A stretch of 6,494 bases of DNA, taken from the NCBI GenBank assembly GCA_046541115.1, contig JBKHDX010000257.1:1-6494 (forward strand), read 5' to 3'. The position numbers and the translations under genes were made by a program. Below the pieces are notes generated by a model. That model made no database searches, was not told the origin of the DNA, and saw only the letters and a program-made list of their open reading frames with translations. Origin of the DNA: Jaaginema sp046541115. GTDB lineage: Bacteria > Cyanobacteriota > Cyanobacteriia > Cyanobacteriales > Spirulinaceae. This document shows positions 1 through 6,247 of this stretch, piece after piece; position 1 is the first letter of the stretch; every line of letters begins with the position of its first letter.

Positions 1-21
1 TAATTGGTAATTGGTAATTGC
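1..21. repeat. Heptamer tandem repeat (taattgg, about three copies)
   Basis: The seven-base unit TAATTGG is repeated almost three times and runs up to the stop codon of the diguanylate cyclase gene. The array starts at the window edge, so its full length is unknown. Short heptamer tandem repeats of this kind are common between cyanobacterial genes. A related piece, ttggtaattaatt, occurs near 3598. No function is claimed. Confidence 0.6.
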
Positions 22-3000
22 TTACTTATTTGTAACCACCCGATCGCGCCCTTGGTCTTTGGCTGCGTACAAAGCATTATCCGCCTTTTCGATGAGCTCA
101 TGGGGGGAAGTGTCTATCGTCGGAATCATTGCCGCTACACCGAAACTCAGGGTGACATAATTGTGGACCGGGGAAGCGCGATGGGGTAGTTTTAAAGCCG
201 TCACGCGATCGCGAATGGTTTGGGCGATATAAGCGGCCCCCTCTAGATTCGTAAGGGGTAAAATCGCGACAAATTCCTCGCCGCCGTAACGAGCGACCAA
301 ATCGGCGGGACGCTTAACGGTTTCGTGTAAAGCAGCAGCCACTTGCTGCAAACACACATCCCCGGCTTGATGACCGTAGGTGTCATTGTAGGCTTTGAAA
401 TGATCGATATCGCACAAAATCAGACTCAAGGGTTGACGCGATCGCGCCATACGTCGCCATTCTGCTTGTAAATACGCATCAAAACAACGGCGATTCGCGA
501 CTTTGGTTAAGCCGTCAATGGTGGCCAAGCGATGCAACTCGCGATTGGCTTTTTTGAGTTGGTTGTAGAGTTGCGATTGTTGAATAGCAATACCGACTTG
601 GGCGGCTAATTGTTGTAAAAATTTAATTTCTGCGTCTTGCCAATGGTGAGGACTGCGGCAATGTTGAGCCGCGAGCAAGCCCCATAACTGCTCTTGTTGT
701 AAAATCGGTACGACTAGGTTGGCTTTGACTTCGAGGGGGCTTAACAGTTGTGTATGACAAGGGGAAAGTTCGCAGCTTGCAATATCGTCGAAGTAGTGGA
801 TATGTCCTTCGCGATAGCGGCGGGCTAAGTTGGGGGTAAAGCAGGGGTCTTGTAGGGTTATGCCCATGACCGAGGGCCAGTTCAAATTCACGGATTCGGC
901 AACAATGGTGCCACTCCAATCGGGATTGAAGCGATAAACCAACACGCGATCGCACTGTAAAAATTTACGGACTTCTTCGACGGTGGTATTAATAATCGTG
1001 TCAATATCGAGGGAACGGCGAATACGAGCTTGCATCGCTCCGATTAGTTTTTCCCGTTGGGCTTGCAGTTTTAGGTGTTCTTCGGCGCGTTTGCGATCGC
1101 TAATGTCTTGTCCGATGACGAGGCGCGTGCCATCAGATAAACGGATACTGGCCCAAGCCGTATCGATCTTTTGATTATTACGGATCAGGGTTTTAAAATC
1201 TCGCCATTTTCCGGCCGCTTCGGTCATAAATTGCTTTACGTCGGCTTGTTCTTGAAGGTCGGGATAGCATTCGGCAAATAAATCAATTTTTTGGGCTTCT
1301 GCTAAAGTCCAACCTAAAATCTGTTCGGTTTCGCGATTGAGCAGTTGCAGTTGGCCTTTTCCATCCAAAAAGATCACCATAATGGGAATATGGTCGAAAA
1401 TTGTTTGTAATAGCTCGTTTTGCTGGGTTAGGGCGACTTCAACTTTCTTTCGTTCGGTAATATCGAGAATGGTGCCAATTTCCCCTTGATAATCTCGATC
1501 CGGGCCGCGCAGACTCGCACTATTGGTCATGACCCAGGAAATGCCACCATCGGGGCGTTGAAAGCGAAATTCAAAGTTTTCTTCTCGTTCTTCGGGTAAT
1601 TGTTGCCATTGTTGTAAGGCGCGATCGCGATCGTCAGGATGTAGGGCTTGCATCCAACCGTCTCCTAACCCCGCTTTCACATTCAAGCCCGTAATCTGAC
1701 ACCAACAAGGATTGACAAAAGTAACGGTGTGGTTGGCATTGGTTTGAAAAATGCCCACGGGGGCGCGATCGGTTAAAGTGCGATATTGTTGTTCCCGGTT
1801 GGCTAAGGTTAGGTAAACATCCTGTAAGGCGGCTTCTGCGAAGACGCGATCGCTAATATTGTGAATGACCGCGATTAAATACTGGACTTGGTGGGTGTCG
1901 TCGCGAATGGCGGATAAAGTTAGATTGACCCAAACGGTATTCCCTTCTTTGCTGAGGTAGCGAATCTCGATTTGTACTTTGTCTCGTTCTCCCGTAATTA
2001 ATTCTTGGAAACAAGTGTAGTGCATGGCTCGATCTTCCCCGTGAAGCAGATCGAAGTAATTTTGACTTAATAACTCGATATGACTATAGCCTGTGATTTC
2101 GCTAAACTTTTGATTAATGCGGAAAAAGCGCCCCTCTAGGGTCAAAATGGTCATTCCCACCGCCGCTTGGTCAAAGATAGCCCGAAAGCGATTTTCACTT
2201 TCTTGGAGGGCTTGTTCGGCGGCGACGCGATCGCTAATATCCCGGACAATTTTTAAAACTTCGTTGTTACCACAAGCCACCGATCTCGCTTCATAATGTC
2301 GAATGCGACCCCGTTCTTCGAGTTGATATTCATACACCTGCATTTCTTGGGTTTCTAGAGCTAACTGGGTGTAATGATGGGTCAAAGTTGCCACAGAGGG
2401 TGGTAAAATCTCCTCTGGCTGGCGGCCGATAATCTCGCTCGGAGTCGTTAGGGTTGAGAAGTTTTTCGCGGCTTTACAGGCGATATAAGTGCCATCTGCT
2501 TTCAACCGCAACATTAAATCGGGAATGGCATCAAACAAGGCTCGCGTGGTGGTTTCGCTGTCTTGCAAAGCGGTAATGGCTTCTTGGCGATCGCTCACAT
2601 CTTCTAAGATGCCCAAAATATAGCGAATTTCCCCTTTTTCCCCTTCAAGCGGCAGTTTATAAAGATCGAACCAGCGTTTTTCTCCGGGAGCCAGGGTGAT
2701 GGGTTCAGCTCGAATTTTGAGGGGTTTTTGAGTGCGGAGAACTTCTCGATCTTGTTGAGCAAATCGCGCCGCGAGATCGGCAGGAAATAAGTCTGCATCG
2801 GTTTTACCGAGGATGTGATGGCGATCGCACCCAAAGAAGTCAATTCCAGCTTGATTTAAACGCACAAACCGGAAATTGCGGGCATCTTTGATAAAAACAA
2901 TATGGGGCAGTTTTTCTAAAACTGTATTTAAAAAAGCGGGCTGAAAATTGCTGTTTTCTGGGATGGGAGAGGGTGCAGTCGCAAACTGTTCTAACGTCTG

Positions 3001-3378
3001 GTAATCTTCGGCTAACTGTTCTAGAGGATGACAACAATATAACTGAGTTCCTTGGGCGATCGCGACGGTTTTGACTTCAACGCGAAAATACTGGCGATCG
3101 CCCTCTTTGTTTTTCATACTACAGTGAAACCCGTTCCCCTCGTTACCTTGTCCCGATCGGAGTTTAACCTCTTGCCACAAAGCTTGCACTGTTCCCAAAG
3201 CTTTTATTTCTGAAGAACTGTAGCCCAACCAACGCTCTACATTCGGACTAACAAATGTCATCCTGCCATCATCATCCGTTATCAAGACCAGATCGCTGAG
3301 GTGACTGAAAATCTCGATATATTGTTGATGAACGGCTTGTAGTTGTTTTTCCCAATCAAGTTCAGAAGGTTGCGACAT
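22..3378 (-). CDS. Six-PAS / cyanobacteriochrome-GAF / GGDEF diguanylate cyclase
   Basis: An 1118-residue cytosolic sensor predicted to make cyclic di-GMP from two GTP. PAS domains lie at about 18-115, 150-265, 277-385, 396-512, 530-645 and 655-763. Most end in the usual (I/V)(S/T)(D/E)R motif; the first is degenerate. The GAF domain (about 790-935) carries DPCF (844-847) and C874-H875, 28 residues apart, the pattern of DXCF cyanobacteriochromes, so it probably binds a bilin. A helix (about 930-950) links it to the GGDEF domain (950-1115). That domain has the metal-binding D-I-D around D990, GGEEF at 1032-1036 and an RxxD inhibitory site at R1023-D1026, five residues before GGEEF. I see no membrane segment, EAL, HD-GYP or histidine kinase domain. 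The ATG is the first start after an in-frame stop at 3388-3390; no clear Shine-Dalgarno precedes it. Enzyme identity is near certain from the motifs. Light sensing is inferred. SesA (Tlr0924) of Thermosynechococcus is a known DXCF-GGDEF relative. Confidence 0.95.
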   Translation of the reverse strand: MSQPSELDWEKQLQAVHQQYIEIFSHLSDLVLITDDDGRMTFVSPNVERWLGYSSSEIKALGTVQALWQEVKLRSGQGNEGNGFHCSMKNKEGDRQYFRVEVKTVAIAQGTQLYCCHPLEQLAEDYQTLEQFATAPSPIPENSNFQPAFLNTVLEKLPHIVFIKDARNFRFVRLNQAGIDFFGCDRHHILGKTDADLFPADLAARFAQQDREVLRTQKPLKIRAEPITLAPGEKRWFDLYKLPLEGEKGEIRYILGILEDVSDRQEAITALQDSETTTRALFDAIPDLMLRLKADGTYIACKAAKNFSTLTTPSEIIGRQPEEILPPSVATLTHHYTQLALETQEMQVYEYQLEERGRIRHYEARSVACGNNEVLKIVRDISDRVAAEQALQESENRFRAIFDQAAVGMTILTLEGRFFRINQKFSEITGYSHIELLSQNYFDLLHGEDRAMHYTCFQELITGERDKVQIEIRYLSKEGNTVWVNLTLSAIRDDTHQVQYLIAVIHNISDRVFAEAALQDVYLTLANREQQYRTLTDRAPVGIFQTNANHTVTFVNPCWCQITGLNVKAGLGDGWMQALHPDDRDRALQQWQQLPEEREENFEFRFQRPDGGISWVMTNSASLRGPDRDYQGEIGTILDITERKKVEVALTQQNELLQTIFDHIPIMVIFLDGKGQLQLLNRETEQILGWTLAEAQKIDLFAECYPDLQEQADVKQFMTEAAGKWRDFKTLIRNNQKIDTAWASIRLSDGTRLVIGQDISDRKRAEEHLKLQAQREKLIGAMQARIRRSLDIDTIINTTVEEVRKFLQCDRVLVYRFNPDWSGTIVAESVNLNWPSVMGITLQDPCFTPNLARRYREGHIHYFDDIASCELSPCHTQLLSPLEVKANLVVPILQQEQLWGLLAAQHCRSPHHWQDAEIKFLQQLAAQVGIAIQQSQLYNQLKKANRELHRLATIDGLTKVANRRCFDAYLQAEWRRMARSRQPLSLILCDIDHFKAYNDTYGHQAGDVCLQQVAAALHETVKRPADLVARYGGEEFVAILPLTNLEGAAYIAQTIRDRVTALKLPHRASPVHNYVTLSFGVAAMIPTIDTSPHELIEKADNALYAAKDQGRDRVVTNK

Positions 3379-3400
3379 AATTTTAAATTAGATTCATAAC

Positions 3401-3560
3401 TGACCGGGTTGATTGACTGACATCCAGGTTTTCCCGTAGGTGGGGTTGAGGTCACAAAACCCAGCCCGGATAAAGGTTATGTTGAGTTTCACTTCGTTTT
3501 CCCAAAACAACAGTAAAATCAGGCGTTTCCAAGTTTTGTCAGTCAACCAGATGACCGGGT
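3401..3560. repeat. Inverted plus direct repeat pair upstream of the diguanylate cyclase gene
   Basis: GATTGACTGACA at 3411-3422 and TGTCAGTCAACC at 3537-3548 are inverted copies matching at 11 of 12 bases. Outside them the nine-base word TGACCGGGT occurs in direct orientation at 3401-3409 and 3552-3560. The enclosed segment codes for nothing. The layout could be a pair of regulator binding sites flanking the promoter, or the decayed ends of a small mobile element; the sequence does not decide. Confidence 0.45.
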
Positions 3561-3807
3561 AAGGGTGCAAATATTTATGAACAAAAGTGACCGCACATTG
3601 GTAATTAATTCGAGGCTATTGGGGTCAAAACTCACAACCCGATTCCGTATCGATTGTTAAGACAATTGAAGCTACTCTATTTTAATTTTGCCCAATTTTT
3701 TGGGAGATTGCCCAATATCTGAGAGAGAAACCTTGAATCTTGAAACTGGCATTTCTCGCTCAAGCTTTGAGCGTTAACCCCCATTAATTTCAGCAACACC
3801 CGATGAT

Positions 3808-3891
3808 AAAAAAAAGGGTTGAGGTTGTAACCGGGGAGAAACTGTATTTCCCCACTCAACCCGAAGGGCAATCTCAAGTAAAATTGCCCTT
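3808..3891 (-). terminator. Tandem hairpins ending in a U8 tract
   Basis: Read on the minus strand, a perfect 9-bp hairpin comes first (arms 3883-3891 and 3864-3872, 10-base loop). A second follows with a perfect 8-bp outer stem GGGTTGAG/CTCAACCC (3855-3862 with 3816-3823) and an inner GGGGA/TCCCC stem. Eight U residues (3815-3808) come directly after it. This is the classic shape of an intrinsic terminator. It is about 320 bases past the LOG-family stop codon, so it ends either that transcript with a long 3' UTR or a separate small RNA. Confidence 0.75.
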
Positions 3892-4180
3892 GGTGGATCG
3901 GCCCGTGGGTACTGCTTTAAAACAAGTCAGAAAATAGCCAAATCTCTTACAAAAGAAGCGTTACCGCCTGAGCTATTAAGCTAGGCTACAACCCTTGATC
4001 GGGCGATCGATGCGATCGCGCTGTGGATTTTCAACCCTGATTCAAAGTTCCAAAACTTTATTGGGTATAAAAGTTTGCTGTCGGCCCTGAAAACAACATA
4101 AACTGAGGGATTTCGTCGTTTTCTCACCTTTGAGTTTAGCCAACAATCAATCCTGCCGAAATAGGGGACATTAAAACCGC

Positions 4181-5248
4181 TTATTTCCACTCAGGATGTT
4201 TTTGGGCGGATTCATTGGTTCCCAAACGGTTAACATCACGAATCATCTGGGTGAGACGGGCTGCATCTTTTTGATTGTAATAAAAGACTAAACGGGGTAG
4301 ATGCGCGGTTTCGTCTTTTTGTTCGGGAGGAAGTGCTGCACTTTTTTCAATGCACCCTTTCACTAGAATATCGCTGTACTCTGCGTTTAACTGTTCTACC
4401 GCTTCGGCGGTTAATTCACAATTTAAGCGCATCACAAATTGCTCGCCGACAAATCGACTAGAGTGATACACCCGATAAAATTTGCATATAGTATCGCAAG
4501 CTTCATCGATGCTGTGGGTAATTGTATAGATACTGTCGTCTTCGGGACTGACTAAACCCCGATTGACTAAGTGATTGTAAATATATTCATTCCATTCTTC
4601 CCAATAACTGGCCTGAGGCGTGTCAATCAGCACCAAGGGAACCGGGCCGTATTTACCCGTCTGACTGAGGGTGAGGGCTTCAAAAGCTTCGTCCATGGTG
4701 CCAAATCCCCCCGGAAAAATCGCGATCGCGTCGCTTTCTCGCAGGAAAAATAATTTTCGGGTAAAGAAATACTTAAAATTAATTAATTTCGGGTCGCCTT
4801 CAATATAAGCATTCGAGTTTTGCTCGAAGGGCAGTTGAATATTTAAACCAAAGGAGCGATCGCGAGTGGCCCCTTTGTTTCCCGCTTCCATAATGCCCCC
4901 ACCACCCCCTGTCATCGCCATGAAGCCCCGTTGCGAGATTTGGTGGGCAAATTTCATAGCCATCTCGTATTCGGGCGCTTGAGGCTGAGTTCGAGCCGAG
5001 CCAAACATGGCCACTTTGCGAATGTGACGATAAGGGTAAAAAATCTGAAATGCTTGTTCTAGGTCTTCTAGAGTCGCCGTCAAAATTTTCCAATCGAGGC
5101 GATCCACCTCTTCTCCGGTCAGACGAACCAAAACTGCCAGAGCTCGTTGAATCCACTTACTATGTTTGAGACTGGGTAAGTTTTGGCTGAGTTTATCTAA
5201 GTCTTTCACTAAAGACTCAAGTTCGGAATCGTCAGAGGAGAAAGGCAT
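4181..5248 (-). CDS. LOG-family protein (TIGR00730-like), predicted nucleotide 5'-monophosphate phosphoribohydrolase
   Basis: A 355-residue soluble protein with the Rossmann-type fold once labelled 'lysine decarboxylase'. The core (about 76-260) has the family motifs in order: the F-G-S-A-R strand-loop at 82-86, the glycine-rich TGGGGGIMEAG at 113-123, R164-K165 in the position of the catalytic Arg, and PGGFGTMDE at 179-187 with the catalytic Glu187. Characterised LOG enzymes release ribose 5-phosphate from cytokinin or purine nucleotide monophosphates; the substrate here is unknown. Typical LOG proteins have about 190 residues. This one has roughly 75 extra at the N-terminus and 95 at the C-terminus, the latter without a recognised domain. 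The ATG at 5246-5248 is the first after an in-frame stop at 5279-5281; no strong Shine-Dalgarno is seen. A TAGAAT box at 5271-5276 could be a -10 element but lacks a good -35. The gene stands alone between two wide spacers. Confidence 0.93.
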   Translation of the reverse strand: MPFSSDDSELESLVKDLDKLSQNLPSLKHSKWIQRALAVLVRLTGEEVDRLDWKILTATLEDLEQAFQIFYPYRHIRKVAMFGSARTQPQAPEYEMAMKFAHQISQRGFMAMTGGGGGIMEAGNKGATRDRSFGLNIQLPFEQNSNAYIEGDPKLINFKYFFTRKLFFLRESDAIAIFPGGFGTMDEAFEALTLSQTGKYGPVPLVLIDTPQASYWEEWNEYIYNHLVNRGLVSPEDDSIYTITHSIDEACDTICKFYRVYHSSRFVGEQFVMRLNCELTAEAVEQLNAEYSDILVKGCIEKSAALPPEQKDETAHLPRLVFYYNQKDAARLTQMIRDVNRLGTNESAQKHPEWK

Positions 5249-5385
5249 GAATACTTTTGTTCTGGCAGTTATTCTAGCTTAACGGAATTTTGGTTCCCTG
5301 GGTTAAATTGTGTATCTTTCTATACTATTTTTATTGTGTTTTTTATCCTTCGTCATGGCTACAAAGGACGAATGACTAATGATGC

Positions 5386-5419
5386 GCTCATCCCCAATCC
5401 CGACGGTTTGGGAATGAGC
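5386..5419. repeat. Imperfect 12-bp inverted repeat
   Basis: GCTCATCCCCAA (5386-5397) and TTGGGAATGAGC (5408-5419) pair at 11 of 12 positions around a 10-base loop. The mismatch becomes a G-U pair in minus-strand RNA, so the hairpin is more stable in that orientation. It lies just beyond the probable trxA terminator and may be a second-stage terminator or an RNA stabiliser. There is no U-run next to it. Confidence 0.5.
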
Positions 5420-5426
5420 TTACTTT

Positions 5427-5474
5427 AAAAGTGCAAGGTTTTGGCGATTAGAGGCTCAAAAACCTTGCACTTTT
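5427..5474 (-). terminator. Probable trxA terminator (perfect 16-bp inverted repeat, possibly bidirectional)
   Basis: The arms AAAAGTGCAAGGTTTT (5427-5442) and AAAACCTTGCACTTTT (5459-5474) pair perfectly around a 16-base loop. Each strand has an A-rich left flank and a U-rich right end inside the arms, so the structure could stop transcription either way. It lies about 110 bases past the trxA stop codon on the strand that needs it. The U-tract is only four bases long, so termination may be incomplete. Confidence 0.65.
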
Positions 5475-5581
5475 GGAGTAATTTCTGGATACACCGACTT
5501 TTAAGGTTCGCTGCTGTAGCCAGCCAATCTCAAAGATACGGTCTGCTCAATTCCCGTAGGCTTTACAGTACTCGATAGCCA

Positions 5582-5908
5582 TCAATCCAGATATTTTTCG
5601 ATAGTATTGGAAAGTGTCGCTTTCGGCACTGCACCCACTACCATATCAACCCGCTCACCCCCTTTGAAAATCATCAGGGTGGGAATGCTGCGGATTCCGT
5701 ATTGACTAGCGACGTTCGGGTTTTCGTCCGTGTTGAGTTTGACGACTTTGATTTGTCCTTCGTATTGTTGGGAGATTTCATCCACAACCGGAGCGACCAT
5801 GCGACACGGCCCGCACCAAGGAGCCCAAAAATCTACTAATACTGGAACATCACTTTCTAAAACTACCGTTTTAAAGCTTTCATCTGTAACTTGTACTGCT
5901 GCTGACAT
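5582..5908 (-). CDS. trxA: Thioredoxin (m-type TrxA)
   Basis: A complete 108-residue thioredoxin, a soluble dithiol-disulfide reductase that passes electrons from thioredoxin reductases to target enzymes. In cyanobacteria the m-type links photosynthetic redox state to metabolism. The active site WCGPC is at 31-35 (C32 and C35). The buried Asp26 and the cis-proline P76 in SIPTL are present, and the C-terminal helix is intact. Length matches E. coli TrxA (109). There is no signal peptide. The reading frame stays open to a TTG at 5944, which would add 12 residues. The ATG at 5906-5908 is preferred because its product begins where family members do and because AAGGA (5918-5922) lies nine bases upstream. 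The gene is flanked by spacers with terminators on both sides, suggesting a single-gene transcript. No residue key to catalysis is missing. Confidence 0.97.
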   Translation of the reverse strand: MSAAVQVTDESFKTVVLESDVPVLVDFWAPWCGPCRMVAPVVDEISQQYEGQIKVVKLNTDENPNVASQYGIRSIPTLMIFKGGERVDMVVGAVPKATLSNTIEKYLD

Positions 5909-5917
5909 TTTTAGGAA

Positions 5918-5922
5918 TCCTT
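5918..5922 (-). promoter_or_regulatory. Ribosome binding site that fixes the trxA start
   Basis: On the minus strand AAGGA lies nine bases before the ATG at 5906-5908. It supports this start over the TTG at 5944, which would place the motif inside the coding sequence. Confidence 0.55.
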
Positions 5923-6087
5923 GCCTAACTCTAATTTCTAACAAGTGTGTTGGCTTCTACAATAGCAAAAAGTCACGTTATTGAAGCAAAAAAGTATATA
6001 ATTAGACATAATTTTTTCTCAGGAAGCTTGGAAGTTCAGCCCTCGCAACACTAAGGTTTCCCAGGCTTCCTATCGGGGCAAAAGGAA

Positions 6088-6110
6088 CCGCCCGAAACGA
6101 GTTCGGGCGG
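6088..6110 (-). terminator. GC-rich intrinsic terminator of the upstream partial gene
   Basis: CCGCCCGAA (6088-6096) and TTCGGGCGG (6102-6110) form a perfect 9-bp, seven-GC stem with a 5-base loop. On the minus strand the stem is followed by TTCCTTTT, a usable though interrupted U-tract; on the plus strand there is none. It lies about 140 bases past the stop codon of the partial gene and separates it from trxA. Confidence 0.7.
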
Positions 6111-6130
6111 GTTGTGGTGTGAGGAGTGAA

Positions 6131-6148
6131 CGGAAATTTTCATTTCCG
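6131..6148. repeat. 7-bp stem with 4-base loop
   Basis: CGGAAAT (6131-6137) and ATTTCCG (6142-6148) pair perfectly around TTTC (GAAA on the minus strand, which fits the stable GNRA tetraloop class). It sits between the partial gene and its terminator, in the 3' UTR of that transcript. Confidence 0.5.
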
Positions 6149-6172
6149 CCACTTTCATTCTAAGCGACGGTT

Positions 6173-6205
6173 ATCAAAAATACAGACCTCTTACGCATTT
6201 TTGAT
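6173..6205. repeat. Perfect 9-bp inverted repeat, with an outer 7-bp pair that overlaps it
   Basis: ATCAAAAAT (6173-6181) and ATTTTTGAT (6197-6205) pair perfectly around 15 bases. A second pair, GGTTATC (6169-6175) with GATAACC (6224-6230), shares three bases with the left arm, so the two stems partly compete. The element starts only about 20 bases past the stop codon of the partial gene. Confidence 0.5.
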
Positions 6206-6247
6206 CGGGGGTCAGGTATGGAGGATAACCAAAGGGCGATCGCGCTC

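Larger units (their letters stand above)
3379..4180. other. 802-base spacer with no convincing gene
   Basis: This spacer lies between the stop of the LOG-family gene and the start of the diguanylate cyclase gene. Two frames on the minus strand, at 3677-3877 and 3981-4190, are open by chance and resemble nothing I know. It contains a repeat pair (3401-3560), tandem hairpins with a minus-strand U-run (3808-3891), a small 7-bp hairpin (3757-3763 with 3767-3773), a HIP1 site at 4012-4019 and AT-rich alternating arms at 4044-4076. The promoter of the diguanylate cyclase gene should lie in the left part, but I see no strong -35/-10 pair. A small RNA on the minus strand is possible. Confidence 0.6.
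5249..5581. other. 333-base spacer between the trxA and LOG-family genes
   Basis: No gene is supported. On the minus strand the left end should hold the LOG-family promoter. The centre holds two adjacent hairpins (5386-5419 and 5427-5474), and the right 100 bases are the trxA 3' region with no recognisable structure. A short stretch at 5367-5384 (gacgaatgactaatgatg) has a heptamer rhythm like that of common cyanobacterial short repeats, but it is too short to call. Confidence 0.6.
5909..6247. other. 339-base spacer upstream of trxA with several hairpins
   Basis: No gene is supported. The left third should hold the trxA promoter: on the minus strand TATTGT (5959-5964) with TTGCTT (5984-5989) 19 bases upstream, or TATACT (5993-5998) without a clear -35, are weak candidates. 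The middle has a 7-bp stem (6021-6027 with 6065-6071) with a few inner pairs. The right part holds the terminator of the upstream gene and two further hairpins. A HIP1 site lies at 6236-6243. Confidence 0.6.

Noticed and set aside
22..546. EAL or HD-GYP phosphodiesterase domain at the C-terminal end of the sensor
   Set aside because: The protein ends right after the GGDEF domain and no EAL-type motif is present.
3401..3560. Complete insertion sequence or miniature transposable element
   Set aside because: The inverted arms are short and no target duplication directly outside them is clear; the nine-base direct repeat is separated from them by a few bases, so it is reported only as a repeat pair.
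3677..3877. 66-codon minus-strand frame in the large spacer
   Set aside because: It runs through the tandem hairpins and the U8 tract, which are better explained as a terminator, and its product resembles nothing known.
3981..4190. 69-codon minus-strand frame with a GTG start overlapping the end of the LOG-family gene
   Set aside because: The product has no recognisable family, no ribosome binding site is seen, and the frame crosses AT-rich repeats; best explained as chance.
5909..5944. Longer trxA with a TTG start at 5944
   Set aside because: The added 12 residues are not found in thioredoxins, and a ribosome binding site matches the ATG at 5908.
3379..6247. tRNA, SRP RNA, riboswitch or CRISPR array in the spacers
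   Set aside because: I looked for T-arm signatures, SRP-type GGAAGCAGC and regularly spaced direct repeats and found none.
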